NCBI RefSeq assembly: GCF_008369325.1
Contig: NZ_VOBI01000016.1
Span: forward strand, 95,901 to 159,900
Source: Pseudomonas sp. ANT_H12B
GTDB lineage: Bacteria; Pseudomonadota; Gammaproteobacteria; Pseudomonadales; Pseudomonadaceae
Reading direction: 5' to 3'
DNA: 64,000 nucleotides
Within the stretch, counting starts at the first letter, position 1. Every line of letters begins with the position of its first letter. Under the pieces are notes generated by a model, which was not told where the DNA came from, ran no database searches, and saw only the letters and a list, made by a program, of their open reading frames with translations. Of this stretch, positions 8,586 to 17,169 are shown piece by piece. The position numbers were made by a program, and so were the translations under genes.

Positions 8586-9905
8586 ATGTTCGATCCAGTC
8601 AACGAGCCTTCATTTCGTCTGGATGTAGCAGGTCTGTCCGACGCCTTTGAGGTCTTGGCATTTACCGGTAGAGAAGCCATCAGCGAACCTTTCGTGTTCG
8701 ACGTGGATCTGCTGATTGATGACCCGACACTCGACCTTGCAAGCTTGCTGTACCGACCGGCTTTTCTGCACTTCGGGCCTGCTGGGAACGGTGTCCACGG
8801 ACAATTGCAGGAACTCGTCCAGCGTGACCATGGCACGGGTATCAGGCTCTGCCACGTGCGTCTGGGGCCGAAGCTGGCTTGCCTTTCCCAGCGCTACAGC
8901 CAGCGAATCTTCAGCGCTCGCTCGGTGCCGCAAATTCTCAGTCAGGTGCTCAAGGAACACGGCATTGCCGGCAAGGATCGGCGCTTCGAACTGAGCGGCG
9001 ATTACCCTCCCCGTGATTTTTGTACGCAATACCGCGAATCGGATCTGCAGTTTTTCCAGCGCTTGTGCGCCCATGAACGGCTTCACTATCACTTCGAGCA
9101 CGATGCGCGCGGGCACTGCGTGGTTTTCGGCGATGGCCAAGGGCATTTTTGCCTCGGTGAAAGTGCGGTGTTCCAAGTTAAGAGCGAGCAAGCGGCGGTG
9201 CGTCAATTCGCGCTTCAGCGGGGCGCGGACACCGCTGTGCAGAGTGTCGAAGGTTGTACAGACGTGCCGACGTTGCGCAGTGCTCAGTTGATGCCGCTGT
9301 CCGGCCATCCGATTGCCGAGTGGAATCATCTCTGGCTGCTGACCCATGTCGAGCACCAGGGGCACCAGGACCCAACAACGCCCTACACCAACCAGATCCG
9401 TGCGATTCATTGGGAAGCGCCTTTCGTCTCGCCTCACTCTGCAGCGAAGCCAAGGATGCACAGCCTGCAACGGGCCTGGGTAGTCGAAGTCGATGAGCCA
9501 CGGCCCGATCCGACGCGACCGGTTGCCGTGCAATTTGACTGGCTCTACCAAGGGGAGGGCGCAACACCCAGCCACTGCTGGCTGCCGTTGGCCGCAGAAC
9601 TGCGAGGTGCAAGCGATTCGCCGTTGAGTGAGGGCACTGAGGTGGTGGTGAGTTTCATTGAGGGCGATCCGGATCAGCCGCTGATTACCGGTTTTGTGCA
9701 CATGCCAGAGCCTCTGGAAGAAGTTGAAACAGTCCGCACGATCGATGATTGCCCGTCCATTGAAGGCTTGCCGCAATGGCTGCGATCGGGCGAGCCATTG
9801 CTGTTGCTGTGCCTGCTGCCCGGTGGTGGCAGTTTCAGCCATTGCACACAAGCACTCTGCACCTGCCGCACGATGATGCGTTTTGGCCGGAGCGGTGCGG
9901 CATGA
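8586..9905 (+). CDS. vgrG: Short type VI secretion spike protein VgrG
   Basis: Trimeric spike protein at the tip of the type VI secretion tube. The gp27/VgrG core occupies about residues 10-330 (early beta-rich region, DFCTQYRESDLQFFQRL near 145-160). A gp5-like OB fold follows (VAVQFDWLYQGEG...SCHWLPLA-type region, then GTEVVVSFIEGDPDQPLITG, about 310-375). At only 439 residues it lacks the long C-terminal beta-helix needle of ordinary VgrG (600 residues or more). It ends instead in a hydrophobic, Cys-rich tail (LLCLLPGGGSFSHC then CTC, about 406-428) that I recognise from other short Pseudomonas VgrGs. The stop overlaps the next gene's start (ATGA). Confidence 0.9.
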   Translation: MFDPVNEPSFRLDVAGLSDAFEVLAFTGREAISEPFVFDVDLLIDDPTLDLASLLYRPAFLHFGPAGNGVHGQLQELVQRDHGTGIRLCHVRLGPKLACLSQRYSQRIFSARSVPQILSQVLKEHGIAGKDRRFELSGDYPPRDFCTQYRESDLQFFQRLCAHERLHYHFEHDARGHCVVFGDGQGHFCLGESAVFQVKSEQAAVRQFALQRGADTAVQSVEGCTDVPTLRSAQLMPLSGHPIAEWNHLWLLTHVEHQGHQDPTTPYTNQIRAIHWEAPFVSPHSAAKPRMHSLQRAWVVEVDEPRPDPTRPVAVQFDWLYQGEGATPSHCWLPLAAELRGASDSPLSEGTEVVVSFIEGDPDQPLITGFVHMPEPLEEVETVRTIDDCPSIEGLPQWLRSGEPLLLLCLLPGGGSFSHCTQALCTCRTMMRFGRSGAA

Positions 9906-10699
9906 TCGCCGTCCAGACACCCGACTCGACCTCGCAATGGCTATTGCTGGATGTGCCGGGTGCGCCGCAGGCGGGTGCTGCGCTGCAACAGAAGTTTGCG
10001 CAGGCCCGATGGTTCTGGTTGTTCGAAGGCACGGAGTTGCAAGCATTACGCGAACACGGGCCGGCCCTGATCGACCTTCGGGCATGCCCTGCGCTGGCCG
10101 AGTCATGCCACAGCGAAGCGCATGTCTGGCGTGGTTTGCTGGTGGTCAGTCAGGCGTCGTCGTCGCAGTTGCTGGCGCATTTTCGGCGCATGCTCACGGT
10201 CACTTTCGGCCTGCATCATCGGGCCCTGTTGAATTACTACAACCCACACACCGCCAGCTATTTTTTCGATGCCTGCGATGCCCGGGAACTGAGTCGCTGG
10301 ATGGGGCCGATCAGCCAGTTGCGCTGGTTCGGCGGGACCTGGGCCGACCGTGCGATTGGCAGCCAGGGCTGGCAGCAGTTGCTCAATCCAGGGCTTGCCG
10401 TCAGCCCGTTAGCGGTTGAAGAAAACCTCAGCCCTCGTCAGCAGGAAAAACTGCAAACCTGCGTGCTGGAACATCACACCTGGCACTGGAGCAAATCCAC
10501 CGGCACCGATTACCACAGCCTGTGGGGCCATGTGCAGGAAGGGCTGGCGCTGGGTTTCAGTGAACGCCGCGTTCTTGATGGCTGGTTATGGCTGCGCTTG
10601 CAGCACCCCGGCGCCTTGCCTGTTCAACCGTTGTCGGGCATCACCCAGCAGGAGCGTCTCGATAGCTTGCGCAACTGGTGGCAGAACGGCCAATCCTGA
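9902..10699 (+). CDS. DUF4123 type VI effector-loading adaptor
   Basis: 265 residues. DUF4123 proteins (Tap/TEC adaptors) bind a type VI effector and place it on VgrG. The start is the ATG overlapping the vgrG stop as ATGA; the same frame is open further upstream but there overlaps the conserved VgrG tail. Typical family features are the N-terminal WLLLDVPG...ALQQKF region, FWLFEGTEL, PALIDL, the LLAHFRRMLTV segment and the YYNPHTASYFFDACD motif. Normally the effector gene comes next; here the stop is followed after 22 bp by the end of an opposite-strand gene. The client effector must be encoded elsewhere or has been lost. Confidence 0.88.
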   Translation: MIAVQTPDSTSQWLLLDVPGAPQAGAALQQKFAQARWFWLFEGTELQALREHGPALIDLRACPALAESCHSEAHVWRGLLVVSQASSSQLLAHFRRMLTVTFGLHHRALLNYYNPHTASYFFDACDARELSRWMGPISQLRWFGGTWADRAIGSQGWQQLLNPGLAVSPLAVEENLSPRQQEKLQTCVLEHHTWHWSKSTGTDYHSLWGHVQEGLALGFSERRVLDGWLWLRLQHPGALPVQPLSGITQQERLDSLRNWWQNGQS

Positions 10700-10721
10700 C
10701 GTGCGCCATGGCCTGATCCTG

Positions 10722-12062
10722 TCATCCTGCAAACCAACCGTCATTCTTGCGCAGATACCAGGCAAACGCGGCGAGGGTCAGGCTGCGTAGCAACATGAAC
10801 AACAGGAAAGTTATCCACAACCCATGGTTGCCCCAGCCTTGCATCGCCCAGGCAAATGGCAGCAGTAGAACCATCGTCAGCAGCATGCCATTGCGCATTT
10901 CACGGGCACGGGTGGCGCCGATGAACAGCCCGTCGAGCAGGTAGCTCCAGACCGCGATCAGTGGCAGCGCGGCGAGGTAGGGCAGGTAGAGGAACGCCGT
11001 GTCGCGCACGCTCTGAATATCGGTCTGCATCTCGATAAACAAATGCCCGGCGAACAGGAACAGCACGGCAAAGCCCAGGCTTGCCAGCAACGACCAGCCG
11101 CAGGCCACCACCAACGAGCGGCGCAGGGCATCCCGGTCGCGCGCGCCGATGGCATGCCCGCACAGGGCTTCCACGGCGTGGGCTAATCCATCGAGCGCGT
11201 GAGCGGTCAGCAGCAAGCCGTTGAGCAACAGCGCGTTGGCGGCGACGGTGGCATCACCCAGTCGCGCACCCTGCACAGTGATCAGGAAAAAAACCGATTG
11301 CAGCGCCAGGCTGCGGATGAAGATGTCGCGGTTGACCGCCAATAGCGGTCGCCAGCTCTGCCACAGCGCCAACGCAGCCCAGGCGATGTGACCGGGATAA
11401 GCGCGCAGGGCGTTGCGGGTCATCAGCAGGCCGATCAGCGCGCCGGTCCATTCGGCGATCACCGAGGCCCGGGCGGCACCGACCACGCCCCATTCCAGCC
11501 CCAGGACGAACCACAAGTTAAGGGCGATGTTGACCAGGTTGGTGCTCAGCAGAATCGCCAGTGGCGCGCGGGCGTTCTGTGTACCGAGAAACCAGCCGAC
11601 CAGCGCATAACTGGCCAGCGCGGCTGGTAGACCAAATAGTCGCGTGTGGAAAAATTCGCGGGTCAGGTGATCGAGCTCTGCCGAGGGCTGCATGAAGTGC
11701 AGCGCAACGCCGCTCAACGGGACACCCAGCGCTCCCAATACAATCGCCAGGCCCATCGCCAATAACAGACCCTGCAGCAAAATCTGCCGCAACGCCGCGC
11801 CATCCCCGCGCCCGGCAGCCTGAGCGGCGAAACCGGTAGTGCCCATGCGCAAGAAACCCATGCCCCAGGCCAGAAAGGTATACAGGCTGGCCCCGACCGC
11901 GACGGCGCCCAATTGATGGGCGTGGGGCAAGTGGCCGATGACGGTACTGTCGACCAGCGCCACCAGCGGTACGGAAATGTTCGAGAGAATCATGGGCGCG
12001 GCGAGCGCCCAGACCCGGCGATGGGTGGGGCGGTCGCGCCAGTCGGCGATCAGGTTGGACAT
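10722..12062 (-). CDS. MATE family efflux transporter (DinF-like)
   Basis: 446-residue inner-membrane multidrug exporter with about 12 membrane segments; family members use the Na+ or H+ gradient to expel cationic drugs. It begins MSNLIADWRDRPTHRRVWALAAPMILSN; the N-terminal PMILSNISVPLVALVDSTVIGHL is the MATE signature region. I chose the ATG at 12062 because AAGGAGCC lies just upstream; an in-frame codon 24 bp earlier has no such site. It is convergent with the DUF4123 gene (22 bp between stops). The substrate is unknown. Confidence 0.9.
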   Translation of the reverse strand: MSNLIADWRDRPTHRRVWALAAPMILSNISVPLVALVDSTVIGHLPHAHQLGAVAVGASLYTFLAWGMGFLRMGTTGFAAQAAGRGDGAALRQILLQGLLLAMGLAIVLGALGVPLSGVALHFMQPSAELDHLTREFFHTRLFGLPAALASYALVGWFLGTQNARAPLAILLSTNLVNIALNLWFVLGLEWGVVGAARASVIAEWTGALIGLLMTRNALRAYPGHIAWAALALWQSWRPLLAVNRDIFIRSLALQSVFFLITVQGARLGDATVAANALLLNGLLLTAHALDGLAHAVEALCGHAIGARDRDALRRSLVVACGWSLLASLGFAVLFLFAGHLFIEMQTDIQSVRDTAFLYLPYLAALPLIAVWSYLLDGLFIGATRAREMRNGMLLTMVLLLPFAWAMQGWGNHGLWITFLLFMLLRSLTLAAFAWYLRKNDGWFAG

Positions 12063-12096
12063 GCAGGCTCCTTGGGGAGCGGGCATTGTAGCGACA

Positions 12097-12154
12097 TGAT
12101 CGTCCCCACGCTCTGCGTGGGAATGCAGCCCGGGACGCTCCGCGTCCCTGATCG
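12097..12154. repeat. REP-like palindromes (CCCACGCTCTGCGTGGG type)
   Basis: Two adjacent hairpins: CCCACGCTCTGCGTGGG and GGGACGCTCCGCGTCCC, flanked by TGATC/GATCG ends. The same element recurs at 30390, 35223, 42876 and 50332 in this window. It lies between the start of the MATE gene and the end of a small membrane protein gene. Confidence 0.85.
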
Positions 12155-12159
12155 GATCA

Positions 12160-12453
12160 CTAGTGAATTATCCAGCTCAACAACCATAACCCCAGCAGCA
12201 ACCAGATAATCCCCATGATGATCGACGCATTCATAAAGGCTCGAATCGCCGACCACAGCAGCATCAGCCCGAGGATCAACGCGATGATGCTGATGATCGA
12301 CGTGTCCATGCCCAGCGCACGGGACAAACCCTCGACGAAATTGCTGCCGGCATGACTCAACAGATTGAACAAGCCACTGAGGCCGTCAACGATGAAACGA
12401 ATGACCGAACCGATTGCCTGGCCAAGCCATTCGAAAAAACTTTCTACCTGCAT
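12160..12453 (-). CDS. Small two-helix membrane protein, function unknown
   Basis: 97 residues, unrecognised. The start ATG (product MQVESFFEWLGQAIGSVIRF) has AAGGAC upstream; the frame is open further upstream but runs through a REP palindrome. The N-terminal half is amphipathic (FFEWLGQAIGSVIRFIVDGLSGLF). Two strong membrane segments follow at about 52-72 and 76-95, ending in LLSWIIH. The protein could be an inner-membrane or envelope stress component; there is no motif to decide. It stands alone between two repeats. Confidence 0.7.
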   Translation of the reverse strand: MQVESFFEWLGQAIGSVIRFIVDGLSGLFNLLSHAGSNFVEGLSRALGMDTSIISIIALILGLMLLWSAIRAFMNASIIMGIIWLLLGLWLLSWIIH

Positions 12454-12586
12454 GTGGGCGTCCTTGATGAAAGTGGTGGCGTGGTTGCCGGGTCTGAGCC
12501 TTGGGCCATGGATCGTGGTGGCGAGTTCCCCGATGCCGGAACCGTTTGAGTATGGCGCAAAGAGATCTGATCGGGTGATGAACCCC

Positions 12587-12614
12587 TGTGGGAGTGAGCT
12601 TGCTCGCTCCCACA
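12587..12614. repeat. Single REP hairpin (GGGAG(C/T)GAGCTTGCTCGCTCCC type)
   Basis: A 13-bp stem with one mismatch and a two-base loop, TGTGGGAG...CTCCCACA, 60 bp before the MazG-like gene. It is a half of the REPIN family seen repeatedly in this window. Confidence 0.85.
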
Positions 12615-12675
12615 TAAAGCGTCACTTGCCTTCACTCTTCATCCCCCCGAAGCTATACGCCTTCAGGAGAGCCCG

Positions 12676-12978
12676 ATGAACCTTGTTGAACTGACCGAAC
12701 GCCTGCACGCCATCCGTGACCGCAATGACTGGCGGCAATTTCACAGCCCGAAAAACCTGGCCATGGCCGCGAGCGTGGAAATGTCCGAGCTGGTGGAGAT
12801 TTTCCAGTGGCTGAGTGAAGACCAGTCGCGCCAGTTGCCGGCGGACCAACTCGCCCACGCCGGGCAGGAAGTCGGCGACATCGTGCTCTATCTACTGCTG
12901 CTGTGCAGCGAGTTGGGGTTGGACATGAATGAAGTGGTGCGCAACAAACTCGCGGACAGTGAACGGAGATTCAGCTGA
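12676..12978 (+). CDS. MazG-like nucleotide pyrophosphohydrolase
   Basis: 100-residue all-alpha NTP pyrophosphatase of the MazG/RS21-C6 type, which hydrolyses (often damaged or deoxy-) nucleoside triphosphates to monophosphates and so cleans the nucleotide pool. The metal motif ExxE...ExxD is exact: E35, E38, E65, D68. SPKNLAMAASVEMSELVE and QEVGDIVLYLLLL are family hallmarks. Start ATG has AGGAGAG upstream. The stop shares one base with the cmoM start (TGATG), so the two are translationally coupled. Confidence 0.9.
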   Translation: MNLVELTERLHAIRDRNDWRQFHSPKNLAMAASVEMSELVEIFQWLSEDQSRQLPADQLAHAGQEVGDIVLYLLLLCSELGLDMNEVVRNKLADSERRFS

Positions 12979-13727
12979 TGAGCGACCGTCATTTCGATCA
13001 ACTGGCGACCCGCTTCGCCGAAAAAATCTACGGCGGTGCCAAAGGCGCGATCCGTCTGGCGGTGCTTCAGGCCGATCTGGCCGAAACCTTGCCGGACCGG
13101 CCGCTGCGAGTCCTGGACATCGGCGCCGGCCTTGGCCACATGTCGTTGTGGCTGGCACAGCGCGGTCATGAAGTAACGCTGGCCGAACCCGCCGAGCCGA
13201 TGCTTGAAGGCGCTCGCCAGCGCTTCGCCGACGCCGGGCAGACAGCGACATTCATTCAGGCGCCGTGGCAGGACCTGCTCGGTCAGCTCACCGAACCCTA
13301 CGATCTGGTGCTGTGTCACGCGGTGCTGGAATGGCTGGCCGAACCGCACGCGATTCTGCCGGTTTTGCATCAGCTCACGACAAAGGAAGGCTGGTTATCA
13401 CTGGCCTTTTACAACCGCGACGCGCTGATCTACCGCAACCTGCTCAAGGGCCACTTCCGCAAAATGCGCAAGAACGACATGGCCGGCGAGAAACAGAGCC
13501 TGACTCCGCAGCAGCCGCTGGATCCACGCGAACTGGCGGCGCAACTTGAAGGCTTGTGGCAGGTCGAAACCCAGAGCGGGGTGCGTGTTTTCCACGATTA
13601 CATGCCGGTGGAATTCCAGGCCCGCGCCGAATTGGTGGACTTGCTGGAAATGGAACTGGCCCACCGTCGCCACCCAAGCTTTGCCGGGCTTGGGCGTTAC
13701 TTGCACTGGATCTGTCGGCCGATCTGA
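12978..13727 (+). CDS. cmoM: tRNA 5-carboxymethoxyuridine methyltransferase
   Basis: 249-residue class I SAM-dependent methyltransferase. CmoM (formerly SmtA) methylates cmo5U34 in certain tRNAs to mcmo5U. The N-terminus SDRHFDQLATRFAEKIYGGAKG resembles E. coli CmoM (RNFDDIADKFSQNIYGTTKG). SAM motif I is LDIGAGLGHMSLWLAQRGHE (about 45-64), followed by AEPAEPML. DLVLCHAVLEWLAEP and SLAFYNRD match the family closely, as does GVRVFHDYMP near the end. It overlaps the MazG-like gene by one base. Confidence 0.92.
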   Translation: MSDRHFDQLATRFAEKIYGGAKGAIRLAVLQADLAETLPDRPLRVLDIGAGLGHMSLWLAQRGHEVTLAEPAEPMLEGARQRFADAGQTATFIQAPWQDLLGQLTEPYDLVLCHAVLEWLAEPHAILPVLHQLTTKEGWLSLAFYNRDALIYRNLLKGHFRKMRKNDMAGEKQSLTPQQPLDPRELAAQLEGLWQVETQSGVRVFHDYMPVEFQARAELVDLLEMELAHRRHPSFAGLGRYLHWICRPI

Positions 13728-13739
13728 TCGGAGCGCGAA

Positions 13740-14354
13740 ATGAACAGCCGTTCTGGGTTATTGATGATCTGTCTGGGGTTGGCGGCCTGCCAGGGCACTA
13801 ACCCTTACGTGGCGAGTTCCAAACCCCTGCCGCCGGCACCGCCACAAGCGGCCAACACCTTTGATCGCAGCGCCTACCCGGCAGCGCCGCGCGACTATGG
13901 GCGCTATCGCAGTTGGGCCTGGCTCAACGGGCGCCTGCCACCGGGCACCGCGTGGGCGGATTCGGCGCAGGTCGCCGAAGCCGTCAGCAATGCCCTCGAT
14001 CAACGCGGTTTGCGCCCGCTGCACGACAACCGCCCGGCCGACCTGTTTGTCAGCGCCGAACTGCACCTGGAGACCCGTTTGCGTCAGGTTCGGGACGACT
14101 ATGGTTATTACGGCGGCGGGTATGGCGGTTACAACCGCTACGGCAGCGGTTACGGCATGTACAACACGGTGCCGATCGTGCGCACTTATCAAGAGCAGGT
14201 CGTCGTGGTGCGGGTGGACCTGTTCGACGCGCAAAGCGGTCAACCGGTCTGGAGCGCCAGCGCTGAAACCAGCAATCGCGGCAACCAGAGCGAGCGTGCC
14301 GATGCGATACGGGAAGCTGTAGAAAAGGCGATGTCGGCGTATCCTCCTAGTTAG
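13740..14354 (+). CDS. DUF4136 lipoprotein (first of two)
   Basis: 204 residues with a lipoprotein signal (LAAC, Cys17), so anchored in a membrane, probably the outer one. The DUF4136 core includes the YGRYRSWAWL motif, AEAVSNALDQRGLRPL and ADLFVSAELH. A Gly/Tyr-rich insert (about residues 120-142, YYGGGYGGYNRYGSGYG) precedes the last strands VVVVRVDLFDAQSGQPVWSA. Function unknown. The start lies 12 bp after cmoM, so they may share a transcript. The next gene is a paralogue. Confidence 0.88.
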   Translation: MNSRSGLLMICLGLAACQGTNPYVASSKPLPPAPPQAANTFDRSAYPAAPRDYGRYRSWAWLNGRLPPGTAWADSAQVAEAVSNALDQRGLRPLHDNRPADLFVSAELHLETRLRQVRDDYGYYGGGYGGYNRYGSGYGMYNTVPIVRTYQEQVVVVRVDLFDAQSGQPVWSASAETSNRGNQSERADAIREAVEKAMSAYPPS

Positions 14355-14408
14355 CTTCTTTTGTTGAGAAGCATTGCGCAGGTTCATGTCTTCAACCGGA
14401 GAAATATC

Positions 14409-14963
14409 ATGTTCCGCCGTCTCGCTTTACTGGCAGTGGCCGCACTATTAATCAGCGCCTGCGCCACCCAGGTCAATCATGACTTCGACGCCAGCCGCGA
14501 CTTCGCCGCTTATCGCAGCTGGAGCTGGAAAGAACCCGCCCTGCAATATCGCCCCGATGACCCCCGGATCAAGAGCGACCTGACTGAACAACGCATTCGC
14601 CAGGCGGTGTCCGATCAGCTGGATCAGCGAGGCTTGCGTCCTGCCGCCGGTGGCAAGGGTGATTTGAATGTGCAGACGTACCTGATCGTCGAGGAGCGTC
14701 AACAACAGGTGACCACTAATTACGGCGGCGGTTGGGGGAATCCGTGGAATGGCTACTGGGGCGGGCCGATGTACAACGAAACCCGCCTGGTGTCCTACAA
14801 GGTCGCGACCATCCAGGTCGACCTGCTTGATGGCAAGGACGGCAAACTGGTGTGGCGCGGCAGTGATGAGCAGATACTCAGCCGTACAACGAACCCGTCG
14901 GATCGCAGCACGGCGATACACGAAACGGTGGGGCGAATTCTCGCCAACTACCCACCCAAATAG
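14409..14963 (+). CDS. DUF4136 lipoprotein (second of two)
   Basis: 184 residues with a lipobox ISAC (Cys18). The ATG at 14409 is chosen because CCGGAG precedes it and it begins the signal sequence MFRRLALLAVAALL; the open frame upstream is not signal-like. It is homologous to its neighbour: FAAYRSWSWKEP, AVSDQLDQRGLRPA, TYLIVEERQQQVT, a shorter Gly/Trp-rich loop (GGGWGNPWNGYWGGP) and IQVDLLDGKDGKLVWRG. The pair probably arose by tandem duplication and then diverged in the aromatic/Gly loop. Function unknown. Confidence 0.88.
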   Translation: MFRRLALLAVAALLISACATQVNHDFDASRDFAAYRSWSWKEPALQYRPDDPRIKSDLTEQRIRQAVSDQLDQRGLRPAAGGKGDLNVQTYLIVEERQQQVTTNYGGGWGNPWNGYWGGPMYNETRLVSYKVATIQVDLLDGKDGKLVWRGSDEQILSRTTNPSDRSTAIHETVGRILANYPPK

Positions 14964-14976
14964 ACAATCGAATCCC

Positions 14977-15080
14977 TATGGGAGCGGGCTTGCTCGCGAA
15001 TGCGGTGTGTCAGTCAACATTGAAGCTGACTGATACACCGCATTCGTCGGAACGCCGCCCGGAGACAAGCCCGCTCCCAC
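14977..15080. repeat. REPIN (paired inverted REPs)
   Basis: Two REPs in inverse orientation (GGGAGCGGGCTTGCTCGCG ... CAAGCCCGCTCCCAC) flank a middle that is itself nearly palindromic (GAATGCGGTGTGTCAG / CTGATACACCGCATTC). The whole 104 bp can fold into one long hairpin. It lies 13 bp after the second DUF4136 stop and could end that transcript. Confidence 0.9.
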
Positions 15081-15195
15081 CTTGTTTTTTTGTTGTCTGG
15101 GGTGGCGAGTTGCCAGCAATCTCGAAAACCCTTGTCTACACTGCTGTTCACCCACGGAGGTAGCCCTCAGCTGTGCACCGGCAAAGGAGTGTGCG

Positions 15196-17169
15196 ATGTC
15201 TCCCCGTATGCAGTTTCGCAGCCCGTCCCGGCAACGGGGGGCGATCGGTTTGATGGCGGCGCTGACATTGGGCATGGCCCTGGTGTTCTTGCTGGTCGTG
15301 GTCGATAGCGGTCGTTTGTACCTGAAAAAACGTGACCTGCAGCGCGTAGCGGACATGGCCGCACTTGAAGCTTCCACCCGAGGGGGTGATTGCACCGCTG
15401 GCAACACCGCTACCGTCTATGCCACCGCCAGTGCAAACCGTAACGGCTTCACCCTTCCTGACCCCAATCACAATCTGCTGGTCGCTTGCGGCGCCTTGAC
15501 CCTGGATGCCAATAACCTTCGAGTATTTGGCGCCGACCCGAGCAAGAGCGAAGCCATTCGGGTGATCGCCAGCCATTCGGTCCAGCAGAGTGTCGCCGGC
15601 GGTGTCGGCGCCCTGTTCGGTGGCGCTCCACGCGCAGCGACCATCAATCTGACGGCCAGCGCTGTCGCCGCATTACCGCCACCGCAGGCTTCGCTGACCC
15701 TGCGCAGCACGATGTTGAGCGTCGACACCAGCAAATCGGCCACGCTCAACGCGCTGTTCGGTGGTTTGCTCGGGGGTAACCTGAACATCAACGCGGCGGG
15801 CTGGAACGGACTGGTGAACACCAACATCAGCTTGCTCGGTTACCTCGATCGATTGAAGGTCGACCTTAACCTCAGCGCTGCCGGGTATAACCAGGTATTG
15901 GGCAATACGATTGCCGTCAGCCAGCTGATTCAGACCGCCGTCAATGTATTGGACCCCGGCGGCACACTCGGCGCGACCGCAACCATTGCGAGTCTTCAAG
16001 CGCTGAAGGTCGCGGCAGGCGCAACCACCGTCGTACTCGGCAACGTGCTGCACGTCGAGGCTGGCAGCACCGTGACGGCGCTGGGGACCAACCTGAAAGT
16101 GTTCGACTTGATCGAGGCGCTCGTGCAACTGGCCAACAAGAAAAACGGCCTGGTGGCGACCGTGCCGATCAACCTCGCGGGGCTCGCGCAAATCACCGCT
16201 CGGATACAGATTCTGGAGCCGCCACAGCTCTCGGCCATCGGCAATCCGAAACACGCCGCGCTTGCGCCGTTGGGGCCCAACCGGATCTATGTGAAAACCG
16301 CTCAGGTGCGTACATTGCTGTCGGTCGATTTACCCATTCTGAGTGCGATTCAACCTTTGCTCGAGGCGGCGGCTGATCTTGCTGGACCATTGATGAGTAT
16401 CTTGAATGACTTGTTTGATCTTGACCTGGTCGATCTCCTGACCTGCGCGCTTGGCGCGGCTTGTGAAATACCCTCGATCGTGCCGCTTTCCGATACCGTA
16501 AGGCTCGATGTCGCCCTGGACGTCGCGAGTGCCAACAGTTACGTCACCGCCTACAGCTGCAGCAGTGCCACCAACAAATCCCTGACCACCAATACCAGCA
16601 CTTCACTGGTGACCCTGAAAATCGGCAAGATCGATCCGAACACGGCGTTCGGCAACAACACCTCGCCGCCCGCCGTGGTGGTGCAACCGTTGAAGGTGAT
16701 CGATATCGGGGTGAAAACCTGTCGCCGGTTCCTGATCCTTCCTGTCAGTTGCGACCCACGGATTCCAGGCGTCGGCGGCGGCATCGATATCATGGCCGAC
16801 ACCACCGTGGCACAAAGCGCCAACATGCCGCACGTCTATTCCGCACCGCCGGCCACCAGCCTGCCGGAGATCAATCAGCCACCGTTCTACTATTCCTATT
16901 CCACCAGCAATATCGTCAGCAGCCTTACCGACACGCTGACCAATATTAAGGTCAACATGTACGGCCCGACGGGCAGTCTGGTCCCTGGTCTGGGGGCCGT
17001 CTTAAACACTGTCACCACATTGCTGGTGAACGTGATCAACAGCGTGCTCAGCCCGTTACTCGACACCTTGATCAACACCCTGCTGCTCAGTCTGGGAATC
17101 GATCTGAACAAGGTCGAAGTCGGCGCCAACCTCAGCTGTCACTCAGGACGAGCGACGCTGGTGATCTGA
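15196..17169 (+). CDS. tadG: Tad pilus protein TadG-like
   Basis: 657 residues, envelope component of the Tad type IVb pilus apparatus. The N-terminus is the Tad-like signature: RQRGAIGLMAALTLGMALVFLLVVVDSGRLY, a membrane segment after Arg/Gly, then KKRDLQRVADMAALEAS. The long C-terminal part is predicted extracytoplasmic, Ser/Thr/Asn-rich, with scattered cysteines (for example CSSA, CRRFLILPVSC). I see no von Willebrand A MIDAS motif. The ATG is chosen because AAAGGAGTG lies upstream. It converges on pprA, and the coding regions overlap by 31 bp. In P. aeruginosa, as I recall, tadG instead ends the rcpC operon. Confidence 0.85.
   Translation: MSPRMQFRSPSRQRGAIGLMAALTLGMALVFLLVVVDSGRLYLKKRDLQRVADMAALEASTRGGDCTAGNTATVYATASANRNGFTLPDPNHNLLVACGALTLDANNLRVFGADPSKSEAIRVIASHSVQQSVAGGVGALFGGAPRAATINLTASAVAALPPPQASLTLRSTMLSVDTSKSATLNALFGGLLGGNLNINAAGWNGLVNTNISLLGYLDRLKVDLNLSAAGYNQVLGNTIAVSQLIQTAVNVLDPGGTLGATATIASLQALKVAAGATTVVLGNVLHVEAGSTVTALGTNLKVFDLIEALVQLANKKNGLVATVPINLAGLAQITARIQILEPPQLSAIGNPKHAALAPLGPNRIYVKTAQVRTLLSVDLPILSAIQPLLEAAADLAGPLMSILNDLFDLDLVDLLTCALGAACEIPSIVPLSDTVRLDVALDVASANSYVTAYSCSSATNKSLTTNTSTSLVTLKIGKIDPNTAFGNNTSPPAVVVQPLKVIDIGVKTCRRFLILPVSCDPRIPGVGGGIDIMADTTVAQSANMPHVYSAPPATSLPEINQPPFYYSYSTSNIVSSLTDTLTNIKVNMYGPTGSLVPGLGAVLNTVTTLLVNVINSVLSPLLDTLINTLLLSLGIDLNKVEVGANLSCHSGRATLVI

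Noticed and set aside
8610..10106. 498-codon open frame opposite vgrG
   Set aside because: Antisense frame spanning two real genes; no recognisable domain.
10811..10819. TTATCCACA, an exact DnaA box
   Set aside because: Isolated and inside the MATE coding sequence; chance occurrence is likely.
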